The notes: generated by a model from the sequence alone, not told the origin. Positions 34,288-43,811 are shown, counted from the first letter of the stretch. The stretch: 64,000 bases of DNA from JAJTZA01 sp041744075 (GCA_041744075.1 JBGTLQ010000140.1:1-64000); one strand, 5' to 3'. Numbers and translations are program-made.

Positions 34288-36580
34288 TAATCTTCCTTTC
34301 CAGGGTAATCCATTGCCTGAAGGCACGAATTTCGGCGGCGCTGCCTAGGATGAGGAGGCGGTCTCCGTCTTGAAAAACCTCGTCCCCATGGGGGTTGAGG
34401 GAGTGTTTGCCGTCTCGTTCGATACCAACCACATGGACTCCGGTGGCAGCAGAAATTCCGGATTTCGCAATGGTTAGTCCAAAAATCCGGGCCTCCGGTG
34501 AAAGAAGGAGTTCATCCAAAACAGACTCAGAGAAGTCTGCGCTTTCCTCACCGGTCACTCCTTCTTTGCTGAGAAATTCGCCGCCTGTGGAGAGTTGCTC
34601 CTCTGTGCCAACCACCAACACAATGTCACCTGGAAAGAGGCGGTCGGAAGGTTTCACGCGGTCAATCACCACACCTTGACGGTTGATTTCCAAAATCGAA
34701 AGGCCATGGTTTTTCCGCAGTTCGAGTTCTTGAATGGATTTCCCGGCACAGGCGGCTGAGTCTGGGATAAGAATTTCGGTGAGGTCTAAATTCCAACTGT
34801 TGTGTTGATGGGAGGAGGAGACCACATCAGTCAGGCTGCGTTGCCTTCCACTGGGGTCTTCGTTCAGCAGGGAGGATTCCAAGCGACTGTGAATCCCGGC
34901 GAGTTGCTTCCACAGAACCAGCGAAAAAATCACCGGACCCGCCACAAGCACGGCTGCGAAGAAGGGAGTCATTTCCTCAAGAGGAAAACCAACCAGCACC
35001 CCGGCGGTGAGTAAAATGAAGGAGAAAATCTGCAGTGCATATTGGGCCAGAAGCCGTCTGCGGTCTCCGCCTCCCATCCTTGCCACAAAGGCCTCCCCAT
35101 AGACCATGCTCAGGGTTTGCAGATTCTGCCAGATCGCGACAAGAAGCAGCAGGCACACCGTAAGCAAGACAACCCAGAAGATCACAGTCAGATTCCCGCC
35201 CGAGACCCCAGCCCGTTCACCCAGCGTCTGAATGCCTCCCAAGAGGGGGTTTGCAAACCCGAAGAGCCCACCGAGTAGCAAGAGTTGAATGACGGTCCAG
35301 CCTGCCCGTCGCTTGGTGAGCCGCCAGACATGATTCTCCGCCATGCCTGCCATGCCAGCGCTGAGGCGTGAGCGATATTTGGAGAGGCTTGTTTCCAACC
35401 ACAGGGGTTGAAGACGTTGAACCCAAGCTTCCACGGAGGAGGCGTTTTTGGCAAAGATGGGGGCACAGATGGCGGTCACAATGGAGACCCCCACCGCGAC
35501 AGCGTAAAACGATGAAGGAACCGCCCCGGCATCCACGCCCAACTGCGCAATGACATAGGCGAATTCCCCGATGGGCGTGACCACGATGGCCGAGCCAACT
35601 GCCAGAGGAAGGGGATTCCCAGAGATCGTGAATCCAATGGTCGCCGCCAAAGATCTTGCCACCATGGCAAAGGCGGCAATGCCCAAGATCAGTCCCGCAT
35701 TGTCCCAAAAAGCCCGGATGTCGATCAGCATACCAATGGCCACAAAAAAGATCGCGCTGAACATGTCTTGCGCCCCGGAGAGCGATTTTTGGATTTGCGT
35801 TTTGAAGCGAGTTTCCGAGACCACCACCCCAAAAAGAAAGGCCCCAAGGGCCACCGAAAATCCGGCACGGATCGAGGCCACGCCCGCGATAAAAACCAGC
35901 CCGGAGACAAGCACCGAATGCAGATCAGAATCCCCGGAACCTCCAAAGCGCGACAAAAGCTTGGGCACAAAAATCAACCCACAGACCAGCAAAAGCGCCG
36001 CAAACGCGACCAGCAAAAAGAGGGTGTCTTCCACCGTTCGTGAAGGGGCATCTGCGATTTGTAATTTTGCGCCAAGCAGGGTGAGCAACACGATGGCCAC
36101 AACGTCCTCCAGCACCGTCACCCCCTGCGCATTTTGAGCGAACCGCTCATGAGTGAGTCCCGACTCCGCAAGCATCTTCGTGATGATCGCCGAACTGGAT
36201 GTCATCAGCATCGCGGCAAAAATGAAGGAGACCGTTTCATCCCATCCCATGAAATGCCCGAAAAGCTGGCTCGCTTGAAAAACGAGGAAGGCCGTGATCG
36301 CCGTTGTTGCCACCGCCCCAGCTCCCATACGGCGGATCCGTTTGAGGCTCAGACCGAGCCCCACAAAAAACATCAAAAAGGCCAGGCCAAGGTCTGTGAG
36401 GGTTTCGATGCGGTCCACATCGCTAACCAAAGTGAAAGGCGGCGTGTAGGGGCCAATAATAATTCCTGCCACCAAATATCCAACAACCGCCGAGAGACCC
36501 AGCCGACGAAAGATCCACCCCGAGATTCCTGCCACCACCAAAATGACGGCAAAATCCTGCAACAGCGAAATTCCATCCAT
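34283..36580 (-). CDS. CPA2/Kef-type cation:proton antiporter with TrkA-C domains
   Basis: A 765-residue membrane protein. The first 400 residues form the 12-13 helix exchanger domain of the CPA2 family, with GLAFLMFFVGLGLSLKRIRR, TSSSAIITKMLAE and VLEDVVAIVLLT (the Glu-Asp pair takes the place of the ion-binding aspartates). More hydrophobic helices follow at about 425-560. Two TrkA-C modules occupy about 600-665 (ILIPDSAACAGKSIQELEL) and 690-755 (TIAKSGISAATGVHVVGIER). There is no TrkA-N nucleotide-binding domain. It exchanges K+ or Na+ for protons and the TrkA-C part probably gates it. The next gene upstream on this strand is the RND permease, 12 bp away. Confidence 0.92.
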   Translation of the reverse strand: MDGISLLQDFAVILVVAGISGWIFRRLGLSAVVGYLVAGIIIGPYTPPFTLVSDVDRIETLTDLGLAFLMFFVGLGLSLKRIRRMGAGAVATTAITAFLVFQASQLFGHFMGWDETVSFIFAAMLMTSSSAIITKMLAESGLTHERFAQNAQGVTVLEDVVAIVLLTLLGAKLQIADAPSRTVEDTLFLLVAFAALLLVCGLIFVPKLLSRFGGSGDSDLHSVLVSGLVFIAGVASIRAGFSVALGAFLFGVVVSETRFKTQIQKSLSGAQDMFSAIFFVAIGMLIDIRAFWDNAGLILGIAAFAMVARSLAATIGFTISGNPLPLAVGSAIVVTPIGEFAYVIAQLGVDAGAVPSSFYAVAVGVSIVTAICAPIFAKNASSVEAWVQRLQPLWLETSLSKYRSRLSAGMAGMAENHVWRLTKRRAGWTVIQLLLLGGLFGFANPLLGGIQTLGERAGVSGGNLTVIFWVVLLTVCLLLLVAIWQNLQTLSMVYGEAFVARMGGGDRRRLLAQYALQIFSFILLTAGVLVGFPLEEMTPFFAAVLVAGPVIFSLVLWKQLAGIHSRLESSLLNEDPSGRQRSLTDVVSSSHQHNSWNLDLTEILIPDSAACAGKSIQELELRKNHGLSILEINRQGVVIDRVKPSDRLFPGDIVLVVGTEEQLSTGGEFLSKEGVTGEESADFSESVLDELLLSPEARIFGLTIAKSGISAATGVHVVGIERDGKHSLNPHGDEVFQDGDRLLILGSAAEIRAFRQWITLERKIS

Positions 36581-36592
36581 GGTGGCGCTAAC

Positions 36593-39500
36593 TTACTGGG
36601 GCTTGATGCGGAAAAACGTCACATAAAGCACGGGCACAACCAGCAACGTCAGAGCCGAGGCAAACAGGAGACCAACCACAATGGTGACAGCCATGGCGCC
36701 AAAAAACACATCGGCCATAAGCGGGATTAGCCCAAACACCGTGGTCAGCACAGCCATCGACACCGGGCGCACGCGGCTCACCGAGGCATCCACCACAGCA
36801 TTCCATGGGGCAGCCCCTGAGGCGAGCTGCACATTGATTTCATCAACAAGCACAATGCCATTTTTGATCAACATCCCCGAGAGGCTAAGGGCACCAAGCA
36901 GCGCCATGAATCCAAACGGTTGGTTGAAAACCAAGAGGCCAATGACGATTCCAATGATCGAAAGCGGGACCGTGAGCCAAATGATCAGCGTCACCCTCAG
37001 GCTGTTGAAGAGGCAGATCACGATCAGGACCATCATCAGCAAAAACGCGGGAAGCGTTCCTGCAAGCGCTGCCTTTGCCTGTGTGGAATCCTCATGTTCT
37101 CCCCCCCATTCCATGATGTAGCCGGGAGGCAAGGGGATCGCTTCGATCTGACGGCGCACGCTTTCAAACAAGGTGCTCGCTAGGCCTGAGTTTTGATCGG
37201 CATGGACCGTGATTGTGGGCAGGCGGTTCCTCCGCATAACGAGGGGGTCTTCCAACTCCGTGGTGAAACCGGAAACGATCTGTCGGACTGGGATGAAGCG
37301 ACCCGCCACAGGACTGAAAATCTGCACATCCCGGATCATGTCAGGGTCTGAGCGCTCGGCTTCCGGTCCCCGCGCGACGATGGGAAGAATCTCGTCACGC
37401 TCGCGGTAAACACCAATCGTTCGTCCGCTGAAGGCTGCTTCCAGGGTGTGACCAAGGTCCGTGCGTGTGATGCCTGTCAATCGGGCTTGCGCTTCGGAAA
37501 ATTGGGGACGCAGCACGGGCACTGGCTCGCGGCTGTCGATGCGGATGCCTTTTGCTCCACCATCTGCGCGCAGGATGTCCATGGCCTGACCAGCAAGTCC
37601 CCGCAGGGTGTTGGTATCCTCACCGGAAAACCGGATCTGAATACGCCCGCCTTCGCCAGGACCTAGCAGAAAGCGTTTTGCGATGATGAGGGCATCCGGG
37701 TTTTCGGACGATAATTTCTGTTGAACTTGGGGAAGGATTTCACTGATGAGGCTATGGTCTTCGACATCAATCAGGAACTGCGCGTAGGAGGTGTCAGCGC
37801 GTTCCGGGGAATAGGTGAGGAGAAACCGGAGGGCTCCCTGACCGACGGAGGTGGTGATGTGCGTGATACCGGGGATGTCTTTGATGGAGCTCTGCATTTC
37901 CCCAGTGATTCGGTCCGTCTCGTCAAGGCGGGTCCCAACCGGCAGCCACACATCGACCATGAATTGCGGGCGAGTGGAATCGGGAAAGAAGCTGTTTTGA
38001 AGAAAACCAAATCCGTAAATTGCAAGAGCCAGCAGCCCGACCAGCACAACCATGGTGGTTTTCTGCGCTCTCATGCATGCAAGCAAGATGCGTTTATAGA
38101 CTTGGTAGATGGCTCCTCCGTAGGGGTCCTTCTTCGGTTTTTTGGAGTCTTCGGCCGGGGCTGACTTGAGAAACAGATACCCAAAAAGCGGTGTGATCGT
38201 CACCGCCGTGATCCAGCTCAGCCCCAGAGAAATCAACAACACCACAAACAAGGAGCGGCAATACTCGCCGGTGCTGTCATCCGACAACCCGATGGCCCCA
38301 AACGCCAGCACGGCAATCGCTGTCGAACCCAGCAGTGGAATTGCCGTTTGCGACACCACGTTTTTGGCTGCCTGCATTTTGTCCTGCCCTTTTTGCATGG
38401 CAATGAGCATGCCCTCAACGATCACGATGGCATTATCAACAAGCATCACGAGCGCGATGATCAAGGCTCCCAGCGAGATCCGCTCCAGGATCAGCCCCGT
38501 CTGCTCCATCACTATCATGGTCCCACACATGGTGATCATGAGAATCGTCCCAATGATCAGGCCGCTTCGCACCCCCATCGCAAGAAGTAGGACAATCACA
38601 ACAATCACCACGGACGTGCCAAGGTTCATGATAAACTCATTGATGGCTTGAGTGACGGTATCACCTTGAAAGGAGACCGTCTCCAGCGTCATGCCTAACG
38701 GAATCCGCGAACCCAGCTGACGGATGCGCTCCTGAACTGCCTCGCCCATCGTAACCACGTTCCCACCGCTAATCGTTGAAATTCCAATCCCGATGGCCCG
38801 TTTTCCATCAAATCGAAGAGAAGTGGTGGGAGGATCAATGGTGTCACGGCGAACCGTGGCGATGTCTTTCAAGTAGATGAGTTCCCCGCCATCTCCCCCT
38901 CCGCGAATGAGGAGATTTTCAAAATCTTGCACCCCGGTCCACTCACCGGTCGGATTGATCGTAACGCTCATCGAACCCACATCCGCTGAGCCGCTCTGGA
39001 CCACGAGATTTTGTTCTCTCAGAAGCGCGAAAATCTCGTCAGGGTGGATGCCCAACTGAGCAATTCGGTCACGGGCCAGCTCGATATATATGATTTCCTG
39101 CTGATGACCAAAAATATCGATCTTTTTGACATCGGGCACGAGGAGCAGTTCCCGGCGAAGGAGCTTCGCGGTTTCGTAAAGTTGGGCATCGGTGAACTCC
39201 GGCCCGGTGAGGGCAAAGAAAATCCCAAAAACATCACCAAAATCGTCCAGCACAAGCGAAGGACCGGCGCCGGGCGGCAAATGCCGGCGGGCATCATTAA
39301 CTTTGCGACGGAGCTCGTCCCAAACTTGTGGCAGCGACTCGCTGTCATATTGATCGCGGATGGTGACCGTGACCGTACTGCGTCCCCGTTCGGATCGTGA
39401 GACCACCTTGTCGAGCTGGCCAAGTTGCTGGGCGGCCAACTCAATCACATCGCTGACCTCTTTCTCCACTTCCTCGGCTGAAGCGCCGGGGTAGGGGGTG

Positions 39501-39643
39501 ATGATCAGGGCATCTTTGATTGTGAACTCAGGATCTTCCAACCGGGGCAGGTTTTTGTAGGACCAAACGCCCAGCACTACCATCAGGGCCGCAAACACCA
39601 GAGTGACCGTTTTATTGCGTATCGACGCCTCGGCGATGTTCAT
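36593..39643 (-). CDS. RND-family efflux permease (AcrB-like)
   Basis: A 1016-residue RND transporter with twelve helices and two large periplasmic loops. It begins NIAEASIRNKTVTLVFAALM, has the porter-domain stretch PYPGASAEEVEKEVSDVIE, and the proton-relay helix 4 motif VDNAIVIVEG (Asp in LVDNAIVI). The second half repeats the fold (LVDEINVQLASG). It pumps small molecules out using the proton gradient, together with the adaptor encoded 10 bp upstream. No outer-membrane TolC-type gene is in the window, so that part must be elsewhere. The substrate is not predictable; sequence is nearest to the hydrophobe/amphiphile group rather than heavy-metal pumps. Confidence 0.95.
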   Translation of the reverse strand: MNIAEASIRNKTVTLVFAALMVVLGVWSYKNLPRLEDPEFTIKDALIITPYPGASAEEVEKEVSDVIELAAQQLGQLDKVVSRSERGRSTVTVTIRDQYDSESLPQVWDELRRKVNDARRHLPPGAGPSLVLDDFGDVFGIFFALTGPEFTDAQLYETAKLLRRELLLVPDVKKIDIFGHQQEIIYIELARDRIAQLGIHPDEIFALLREQNLVVQSGSADVGSMSVTINPTGEWTGVQDFENLLIRGGGDGGELIYLKDIATVRRDTIDPPTTSLRFDGKRAIGIGISTISGGNVVTMGEAVQERIRQLGSRIPLGMTLETVSFQGDTVTQAINEFIMNLGTSVVIVVIVLLLAMGVRSGLIIGTILMITMCGTMIVMEQTGLILERISLGALIIALVMLVDNAIVIVEGMLIAMQKGQDKMQAAKNVVSQTAIPLLGSTAIAVLAFGAIGLSDDSTGEYCRSLFVVLLISLGLSWITAVTITPLFGYLFLKSAPAEDSKKPKKDPYGGAIYQVYKRILLACMRAQKTTMVVLVGLLALAIYGFGFLQNSFFPDSTRPQFMVDVWLPVGTRLDETDRITGEMQSSIKDIPGITHITTSVGQGALRFLLTYSPERADTSYAQFLIDVEDHSLISEILPQVQQKLSSENPDALIIAKRFLLGPGEGGRIQIRFSGEDTNTLRGLAGQAMDILRADGGAKGIRIDSREPVPVLRPQFSEAQARLTGITRTDLGHTLEAAFSGRTIGVYRERDEILPIVARGPEAERSDPDMIRDVQIFSPVAGRFIPVRQIVSGFTTELEDPLVMRRNRLPTITVHADQNSGLASTLFESVRRQIEAIPLPPGYIMEWGGEHEDSTQAKAALAGTLPAFLLMMVLIVICLFNSLRVTLIIWLTVPLSIIGIVIGLLVFNQPFGFMALLGALSLSGMLIKNGIVLVDEINVQLASGAAPWNAVVDASVSRVRPVSMAVLTTVFGLIPLMADVFFGAMAVTIVVGLLFASALTLLVVPVLYVTFFRIKPQ

Positions 39644-39653
39644 GGACAGCAGA

Positions 39654-40748
39654 TCAAGGAGCTTGCATCCGTTGGACGGTCATTCCTTCGGACAAAAAGC
39701 GCACTCCAGAAACCACAATCTCGTCACCGGGAGCCAGCGCCGGGTTTCGCACGCTGACCGTCTCGCCAGTAAGTTGGAGCATTTCGACGGGGATTTGTGA
39801 AACCTTGAGCGACTCGGAATCCAGTTTCCAGAGCGAACTCTTTCCATCAGCCGTCGCCACGGCCCGCAAAGGAACCTGAAAACCAGCTTGCGCCTCGGTA
39901 TCTGGATTTGGCTGGCTTTTGAGGCGAAGGAGAACCGTACAGGTCATGCCTGGCAGAATGTTTTGCCCCTCGGGCGGGTAGAGATTGAAGGTCACTAAAA
40001 ACGTGCGGGCGGAGCGGGAAGCCTCAGTCCCAAAGGATTTGAGTTCGAGATCGAAAGTCCGCCCCGGAATCGCCGGAAACTCGACCTTGGCCTCCAAACG
40101 TTCGCGAGCATTGGCCGCGGTGACGCCTTGCGAACCCAAGGACATATCGGACTCAGGAAGTTGGATATCGACTTCCAAGGTGGCATTGTTTTGAAAGACA
40201 AGCACCGGCTGCCTGGCTTGGATGTTTTGAAAATTATTGACCATGGTGCGTGCCACCCGTCCCTCAAATGGCGCAACCATTCGTGTGTCATCCAACGCGC
40301 GCTGGGCCTCACGCAAGGCAGCTTCTGTGACCCCAAATGCCCGTTGGAAACGGTCCAACTCGCTGCGGGAGATCACGCCCCGGGTGTGCAGTTGTTTCTG
40401 ACGCTCCAGCTCATTGCTGGCATTGGTAAAATCTGCTGTCGCGGAGTCCACCCTGGCCACAAACGTTGTTTCATCCAGACGCCCAAGCAGGGCCCCCGCT
40501 TTATATTCAACCCCCTGCGTCGCAGGAAATTCGATGAGGCGTCCCGCGACATCGAAAGACATCTCGGAGGAATCTGCGGCGGCCACCTCGCCGGGAAATC
40601 GTCGGAAGGGGGTCTCGCCGGGCTTTTCGAGCAAAATGGTTTGCACCGGTGGGGCAATCGCAGCTTTCTCCTCATCAGGTGAGCAGCCAACCAAGAGCGC
40701 AAGAATCGTCACCCCGCTGAGTAAGTTTAAGAAGGATTTTTGCTTCAT
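39654..40748 (-). CDS. RND efflux periplasmic adaptor lipoprotein
   Basis: A 364-residue membrane-fusion protein. It has a lipoprotein signal with lipobox LLVGC (C22). The biotinyl-lipoyl-like domain (FDVAGRLIEFPATQGVEYKAGALLGRLD) surrounds an alpha-helical hairpin (residues about 95-150), and the beta-barrel part includes VAPFEGRVARTMVNNFQNI and GQNILPGMTCTVLLRL. Adaptors of this class bridge the inner-membrane RND pump and an outer-membrane channel. The gene is first of the pair and ends 10 bp before the permease start. Confidence 0.94.
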   Translation of the reverse strand: MKQKSFLNLLSGVTILALLVGCSPDEEKAAIAPPVQTILLEKPGETPFRRFPGEVAAADSSEMSFDVAGRLIEFPATQGVEYKAGALLGRLDETTFVARVDSATADFTNASNELERQKQLHTRGVISRSELDRFQRAFGVTEAALREAQRALDDTRMVAPFEGRVARTMVNNFQNIQARQPVLVFQNNATLEVDIQLPESDMSLGSQGVTAANARERLEAKVEFPAIPGRTFDLELKSFGTEASRSARTFLVTFNLYPPEGQNILPGMTCTVLLRLKSQPNPDTEAQAGFQVPLRAVATADGKSSLWKLDSESLKVSQIPVEMLQLTGETVSVRNPALAPGDEIVVSGVRFLSEGMTVQRMQAP

Positions 40749-40841
40749 AGGAAAGACCGAAGGAGCATTGTTGGGAATCTGTGATCAGACCAGCACAATC
40801 TGCTTGCACGAAAGGGCAGCCCCGGCATCAATCTGGCCGCC

Positions 40842-41381
40842 ATGCCAACAAGCCTCGTCCCCGCTAAAATCCAGATATCGGTCTCCTCGGTGGAGGGTTT
40901 CATTGATGCCCATGGCTCGCCGGTGATTCAACCACATATCCACCCCGATGCGGCGGCATGGATTCTAGAGGAGGCCAAAGAAAATCCCTGCAAATCCGGC
41001 TACCATATCGAAATTGGCGTCCCAGCCCAGGATCTATCAAAAAAGGACGAGGTGGCATCCGCGATCCACGCCTATTTCCAGGTCTAGGCGCAATGCGCAA
41101 ACCGTGAGTTTCGAGAGATCTTGAGGAAGGGACTGGCCAGTTTGCTGCGAGCGTTTTTGGTGGTTGCTGCCCTGGTGATCCTTGCCGAGTTTCTCCAAAC
41201 TTTGGGAACCGGTCGTTTTTATGAACTGCTCGGGGAGAGCTTGGTCATTATCGGGTGGGTGACTCTTTGGGGCCCCCTCGACCTCCTGCTTTTTGAAAGG
41301 CACCGGATCCGCCGCCGCCGAAATACGGCAAAAATGCTTTCAGCGGCACAAGTGGCTTTGGTGCCACACCCACAGATGTGA
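40842..41381 (+). pseudogene. Small membrane protein gene interrupted by TAG
   Basis: One frame of 180 codons from ATG 40842 is broken only by a TAG at 41085 (codon 82). The first part encodes a soluble domain (KIQISVSSVEGFIDAHG, HIEIGVPAQDLSKKDEVASA). After the stop the frame continues with AQCANREFREILRKG and two hydrophobic helices (LLRAFLVVAALVILAEF; SLVIIGWVTLWGPLDLLLF) and a basic end. The layout, a soluble part followed by a two-helix hairpin with a GWVALW-like turn, matches a family of uncharacterised bacterial proteins as I remember it. The final TGA is the first three bases of the MITE at 41379, so the 3' end was probably replaced by that insertion. The first piece alone, 81 residues, might still be made. 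Confidence 0.6.
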
Positions 41382-41515
41382 TTAAAAGTGGGTGAGGTGG
41401 ATCGGGTGCTCCGTCACACGATGAGAAATTCTACACGGCTCCGCCGCCACTTGCTCCCATCGCGCTCGGAGATCGCGATCCACCACCAAGCGAACCCCTC
41501 ACCCACAGTGAATCA
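41379..41515. repeat. Second copy of the 136-bp MITE-like element
   Basis: It begins TGATTAAAAGT and follows the copy at 17096-17231 along its whole length with scattered differences. The right terminal repeat is degraded (ACAGTGAATCA instead of ACTTTTAATCA). It lies at the 3' end of the interrupted gene at 40842 and supplies its stop codon. The remaining 130 bp to the next gene hold no recognised feature. Confidence 0.75.
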
Positions 41516-41646
41516 CTCCCGCTCCACCCCTCGTTGCGCAACAAAATCGTTTGACTTGGTGCGATTATTGCTCAACCTGTCTGGATTCGCATCGCGGACC
41601 ACCTGTCCGCCATCAGATTTGCTACTCAAGAATTACGACTGCAAGA

Positions 41647-42300
41647 ATGCCTGAAGAAGAATTTTTAAATACCGAGACCCCTGATTCACCCGTTATTCTC
41701 ACAAGAAGACGGATGTTTGGAATGCTGGCCATGACGGGTGCCAGCCTGCTTGCCACCAGCTCCCAAGCTCCCGCGTTTTTTAATTTCTTTGAAGGTTTTG
41801 CGCCCGCCCCTTCCGGCACATTGAGTGATCTGGAGATTCCGCCCGAGTGGAGAAGCCAGTTTGGTTCGCTGCTCCCCTCCTATGCCCACTATCTGAAGGC
41901 TCTGAAACTGAGGAACGTTGAGGTTCGCGAAATTCTTGGTGCCCATGCGCGCACCCGCGGTGTGGTCAAAAACACCCTCCCTCCCAAAGCCCTCTGGAAA
42001 AACATCCGGGAAACTCTCAAGATCGTCGATGGCCTCTCCCGAAGGTTGGAGCTCAAACCGGCCAGACTGGTTTCCATCTACCGCTCACCGGCCTATAACG
42101 CGAAGTGCCGTGGCGCCAAAAATAACTCCTACCACGTCAAAAACAACGCCATCGATATCACTTACCCTTGTTCACCCGGCAAAGTGACCGCCATGGCCAA
42201 GGAAATGCGCACCGTTGGACTCTTCCGCGGGGGCGTCGGCCGCTACGGAGGCTTCACCCACATCGACACCCGCGGTTCCAATGTGGATTGGCGGGGGTAG
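41647..42300 (+). CDS. Tat-exported DUF882 / M15-like peptidase
   Basis: From ATG 41647 the protein is 217 residues; the earlier in-frame start at 41551 has no support. A twin-arginine-like signal (ILTRRRMFGMLAMTGASLL) leads a domain with the M15/DUF882 signatures SIYRSPAYNAKCRGA, SYHVKNNAIDITYP (zinc His and Asp) and GFTHIDTRG (zinc His). These proteins are zinc peptidases or peptidase-like enzymes that act on peptidoglycan cross-links outside the cytoplasmic membrane. A C-terminal WRG ending is typical. No partner genes are evident nearby. Confidence 0.86.
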   Translation: MPEEEFLNTETPDSPVILTRRRMFGMLAMTGASLLATSSQAPAFFNFFEGFAPAPSGTLSDLEIPPEWRSQFGSLLPSYAHYLKALKLRNVEVREILGAHARTRGVVKNTLPPKALWKNIRETLKIVDGLSRRLELKPARLVSIYRSPAYNAKCRGAKNNSYHVKNNAIDITYPCSPGKVTAMAKEMRTVGLFRGGVGRYGGFTHIDTRGSNVDWRG

Positions 42301-42341
42301 GTCCGCTCTTCACTGTGAAGAGGGGTGAATTCGGAAATTGT

Positions 42342-42426
42342 CACCATGAAGGACATGAAGAGCATGAAGGGGGGAGAAGGAATCGGTCTTGAATAATCTT
42401 CATGATCTTTATGTCACTCATGGTTT
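42342..42426. repeat. Left flanking hairpin of the GxxExxY cassette
   Basis: CACCATGAAGGACATGAAG at 42342 is followed by AGCATGAAGG and, after a 28-bp loop, by the mirrored CTTCATGATCTTTATGTC and ACTCATGG to 42426. It is the same repeat as the 25.1-25.5 kb array and as the copy after the GxxExxY gene. Confidence 0.85.
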
Positions 42427-42437
42427 AGTCTCTCGAC

Positions 42438-42809
42438 ATGGAGTTTACCGAACTGTCCAACCGCGTGCTCGGGTGTGCCATTGAAGTGCACCGCAATCTT
42501 GGACCTGGATTACTGGAATCGAGTTACGAGCAGTGCTTGGCGCACGAAATGAAACTCCAGGGTATTTCCTTTTTGTTGCAGCATCCCCTGCCAGTTGAAT
42601 ACAAAGGCATCCGATTGGACTGCGGCTACCGCGTTGATGTCTTTGTTGAGAGCGAAATGATCCTCGAACTGAAAAGCGTGGACGAACTGCTCGGGATTCA
42701 TGAGGCGCAACTGCTCACCTACATGAAGCTGGCCGGAATAAAACAGGGCTTCCTGATAAACTTCAACGTGAAGCGGTTAAAGGATGGCCTAAGAAGTTTT
42801 GTGCTTTAG
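42438..42809 (+). CDS. GxxExxY protein
   Basis: A 123-residue protein of the GxxExxY family. The name-giving motif is GLLESSY within LGPGLLESSYEQCLAHE. The C-terminal half has YRVDVFVESEMILELKSVDEL with the Asp and Glu-x-Lys arrangement of PD-(D/E)XK nucleases, so a DNA-binding or nuclease role is plausible but not shown. Length is standard. The gene sits exactly between two copies of a hairpin repeat, 11 bp after the left one and 9 bp before the right one, and in place of the short spacer that separates hairpins in the repeat array at 25 kb. Confidence 0.93.
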   Translation: MEFTELSNRVLGCAIEVHRNLGPGLLESSYEQCLAHEMKLQGISFLLQHPLPVEYKGIRLDCGYRVDVFVESEMILELKSVDELLGIHEAQLLTYMKLAGIKQGFLINFNVKRLKDGLRSFVL

Positions 42810-42818
42810 CAGGTTATC

Positions 42819-42904
42819 ACCATGAAGAGCAGGAAGGACATGAAGGGGGAGAAGATTCGAAGCCTCTTTGCCTTGTCTTCATGCTCTTCATGTCCTTCAT
42901 GGTT
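42819..42904. repeat. Right flanking hairpin of the GxxExxY cassette
   Basis: CACCATGAAGAGCAGGAAGG at 42819 and CTTCATGCTCTTCATGTCC at 42877 form a hairpin arranged in the same direction as the left flank at 42342-42426. The two therefore act as direct repeats of about 86 bp around the gene. Confidence 0.85.
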
Positions 42905-42974
42905 AAATGTTTCAGGCATTATTCTCAGTAATTCGAAATTTGCGTAAAGCTCCCAAACAGCCCCCCGGCAAGCA

Positions 42975-43811
42975 TTACCCCAGCTTTAGGGCGAATTGAT
43001 TTCCAACTTTCGTGAGTTTAGCTGGCATTCCAAAAGTTTGTGAAAGATTTCGCGAGGTTAAAACTTTGTCTTTTTCTCCACTGACCTGCACGCGTCCGTC
43101 CTTTAGCAAGAGGGCATGACTAAAGACCGGTCGGATTTCTTCCACATGATGGGTGACCAAAATCAGCGTGGGAGAGTTTTTTTGCAGGCCCAGCCGCTGA
43201 ACAAAATTCAAAAAGGACTCGCGGGCCGCAGGATCGAGTCCGGCGCAGGGTTCATCAAGAATCAGGAGGCTGGGTTTTGCCATGAGGGCACGAGCGATGA
43301 GCACTCGCTGACGCTCTCCCTGCGAAAGCACATCCCACGGGCGGTCCTCGAGGTAGGCACATTCGACCTGATCGAGGAGCTTGAGGGCCTGGGCTTTTTC
43401 GTCATGTGTCACAGTCCCCCAGAAATCAATCATCGCATATTTTCCGCTGGCCACGGTGATCAGGGCAGGCTCGGATTCCGCCATCAACTGACGCACGGAA
43501 GAACTGACGATGCCGATTCGCTTCCGAAGCTCCCGCCAGTCCGTTTCTCCGTAAACTTCGCCGAGCAGCAAGATTTCCCCTCCGCTGGGAAACAAATAAC
43601 CCGTGAGCGCACTGAGGAGCGAGGTTTTGCCGGAGCCATTCGCCCCCAACACGACCCAATGTTGTCCATGCTCCACAGACCAGTCCACATCCTCCAAAAT
43701 GACCGTGTCCCCCCGCTCAACTCGCAGGCCGCTGACGGTTAATATGGATTTGGGGTGGTTCAAAATGAATGAAGAATCATTTTTTCTGAACCTGCGTAGC
43801 AGACGTCGCAA
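42975..43811 (-). CDS. ABC transporter ATP-binding protein (ModF-like)
   Basis: A 278-residue single ATPase domain. Walker A is GANGSGKTS, the signature LSQGERQRVLIAR, Walker B LLILDEPCAGLD, and the switch histidine lies in VTHHVEEI. The sequence most resembles stand-alone ATPases of the ModF/YlmA type. No membrane component is adjacent, so the partner is unknown or the protein may have a non-transport role. It is divergent from the glycosyltransferase gene. Confidence 0.9.
   Translation of the reverse strand: MRRLLRRFRKNDSSFILNHPKSILTVSGLRVERGDTVILEDVDWSVEHGQHWVVLGANGSGKTSLLSALTGYLFPSGGEILLLGEVYGETDWRELRKRIGIVSSSVRQLMAESEPALITVASGKYAMIDFWGTVTHDEKAQALKLLDQVECAYLEDRPWDVLSQGERQRVLIARALMAKPSLLILDEPCAGLDPAARESFLNFVQRLGLQKNSPTLILVTHHVEEIRPVFSHALLLKDGRVQVSGEKDKVLTSRNLSQTFGMPAKLTKVGNQFALKLG

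Noticed and set aside
13172..41381. TAG recoded as an amino acid throughout the genome
   Set aside because: Intact genes such as the GxxExxY and DUF882 genes end at TAG, so general recoding does not hold; only leaky decoding or nonsense mutation remain.
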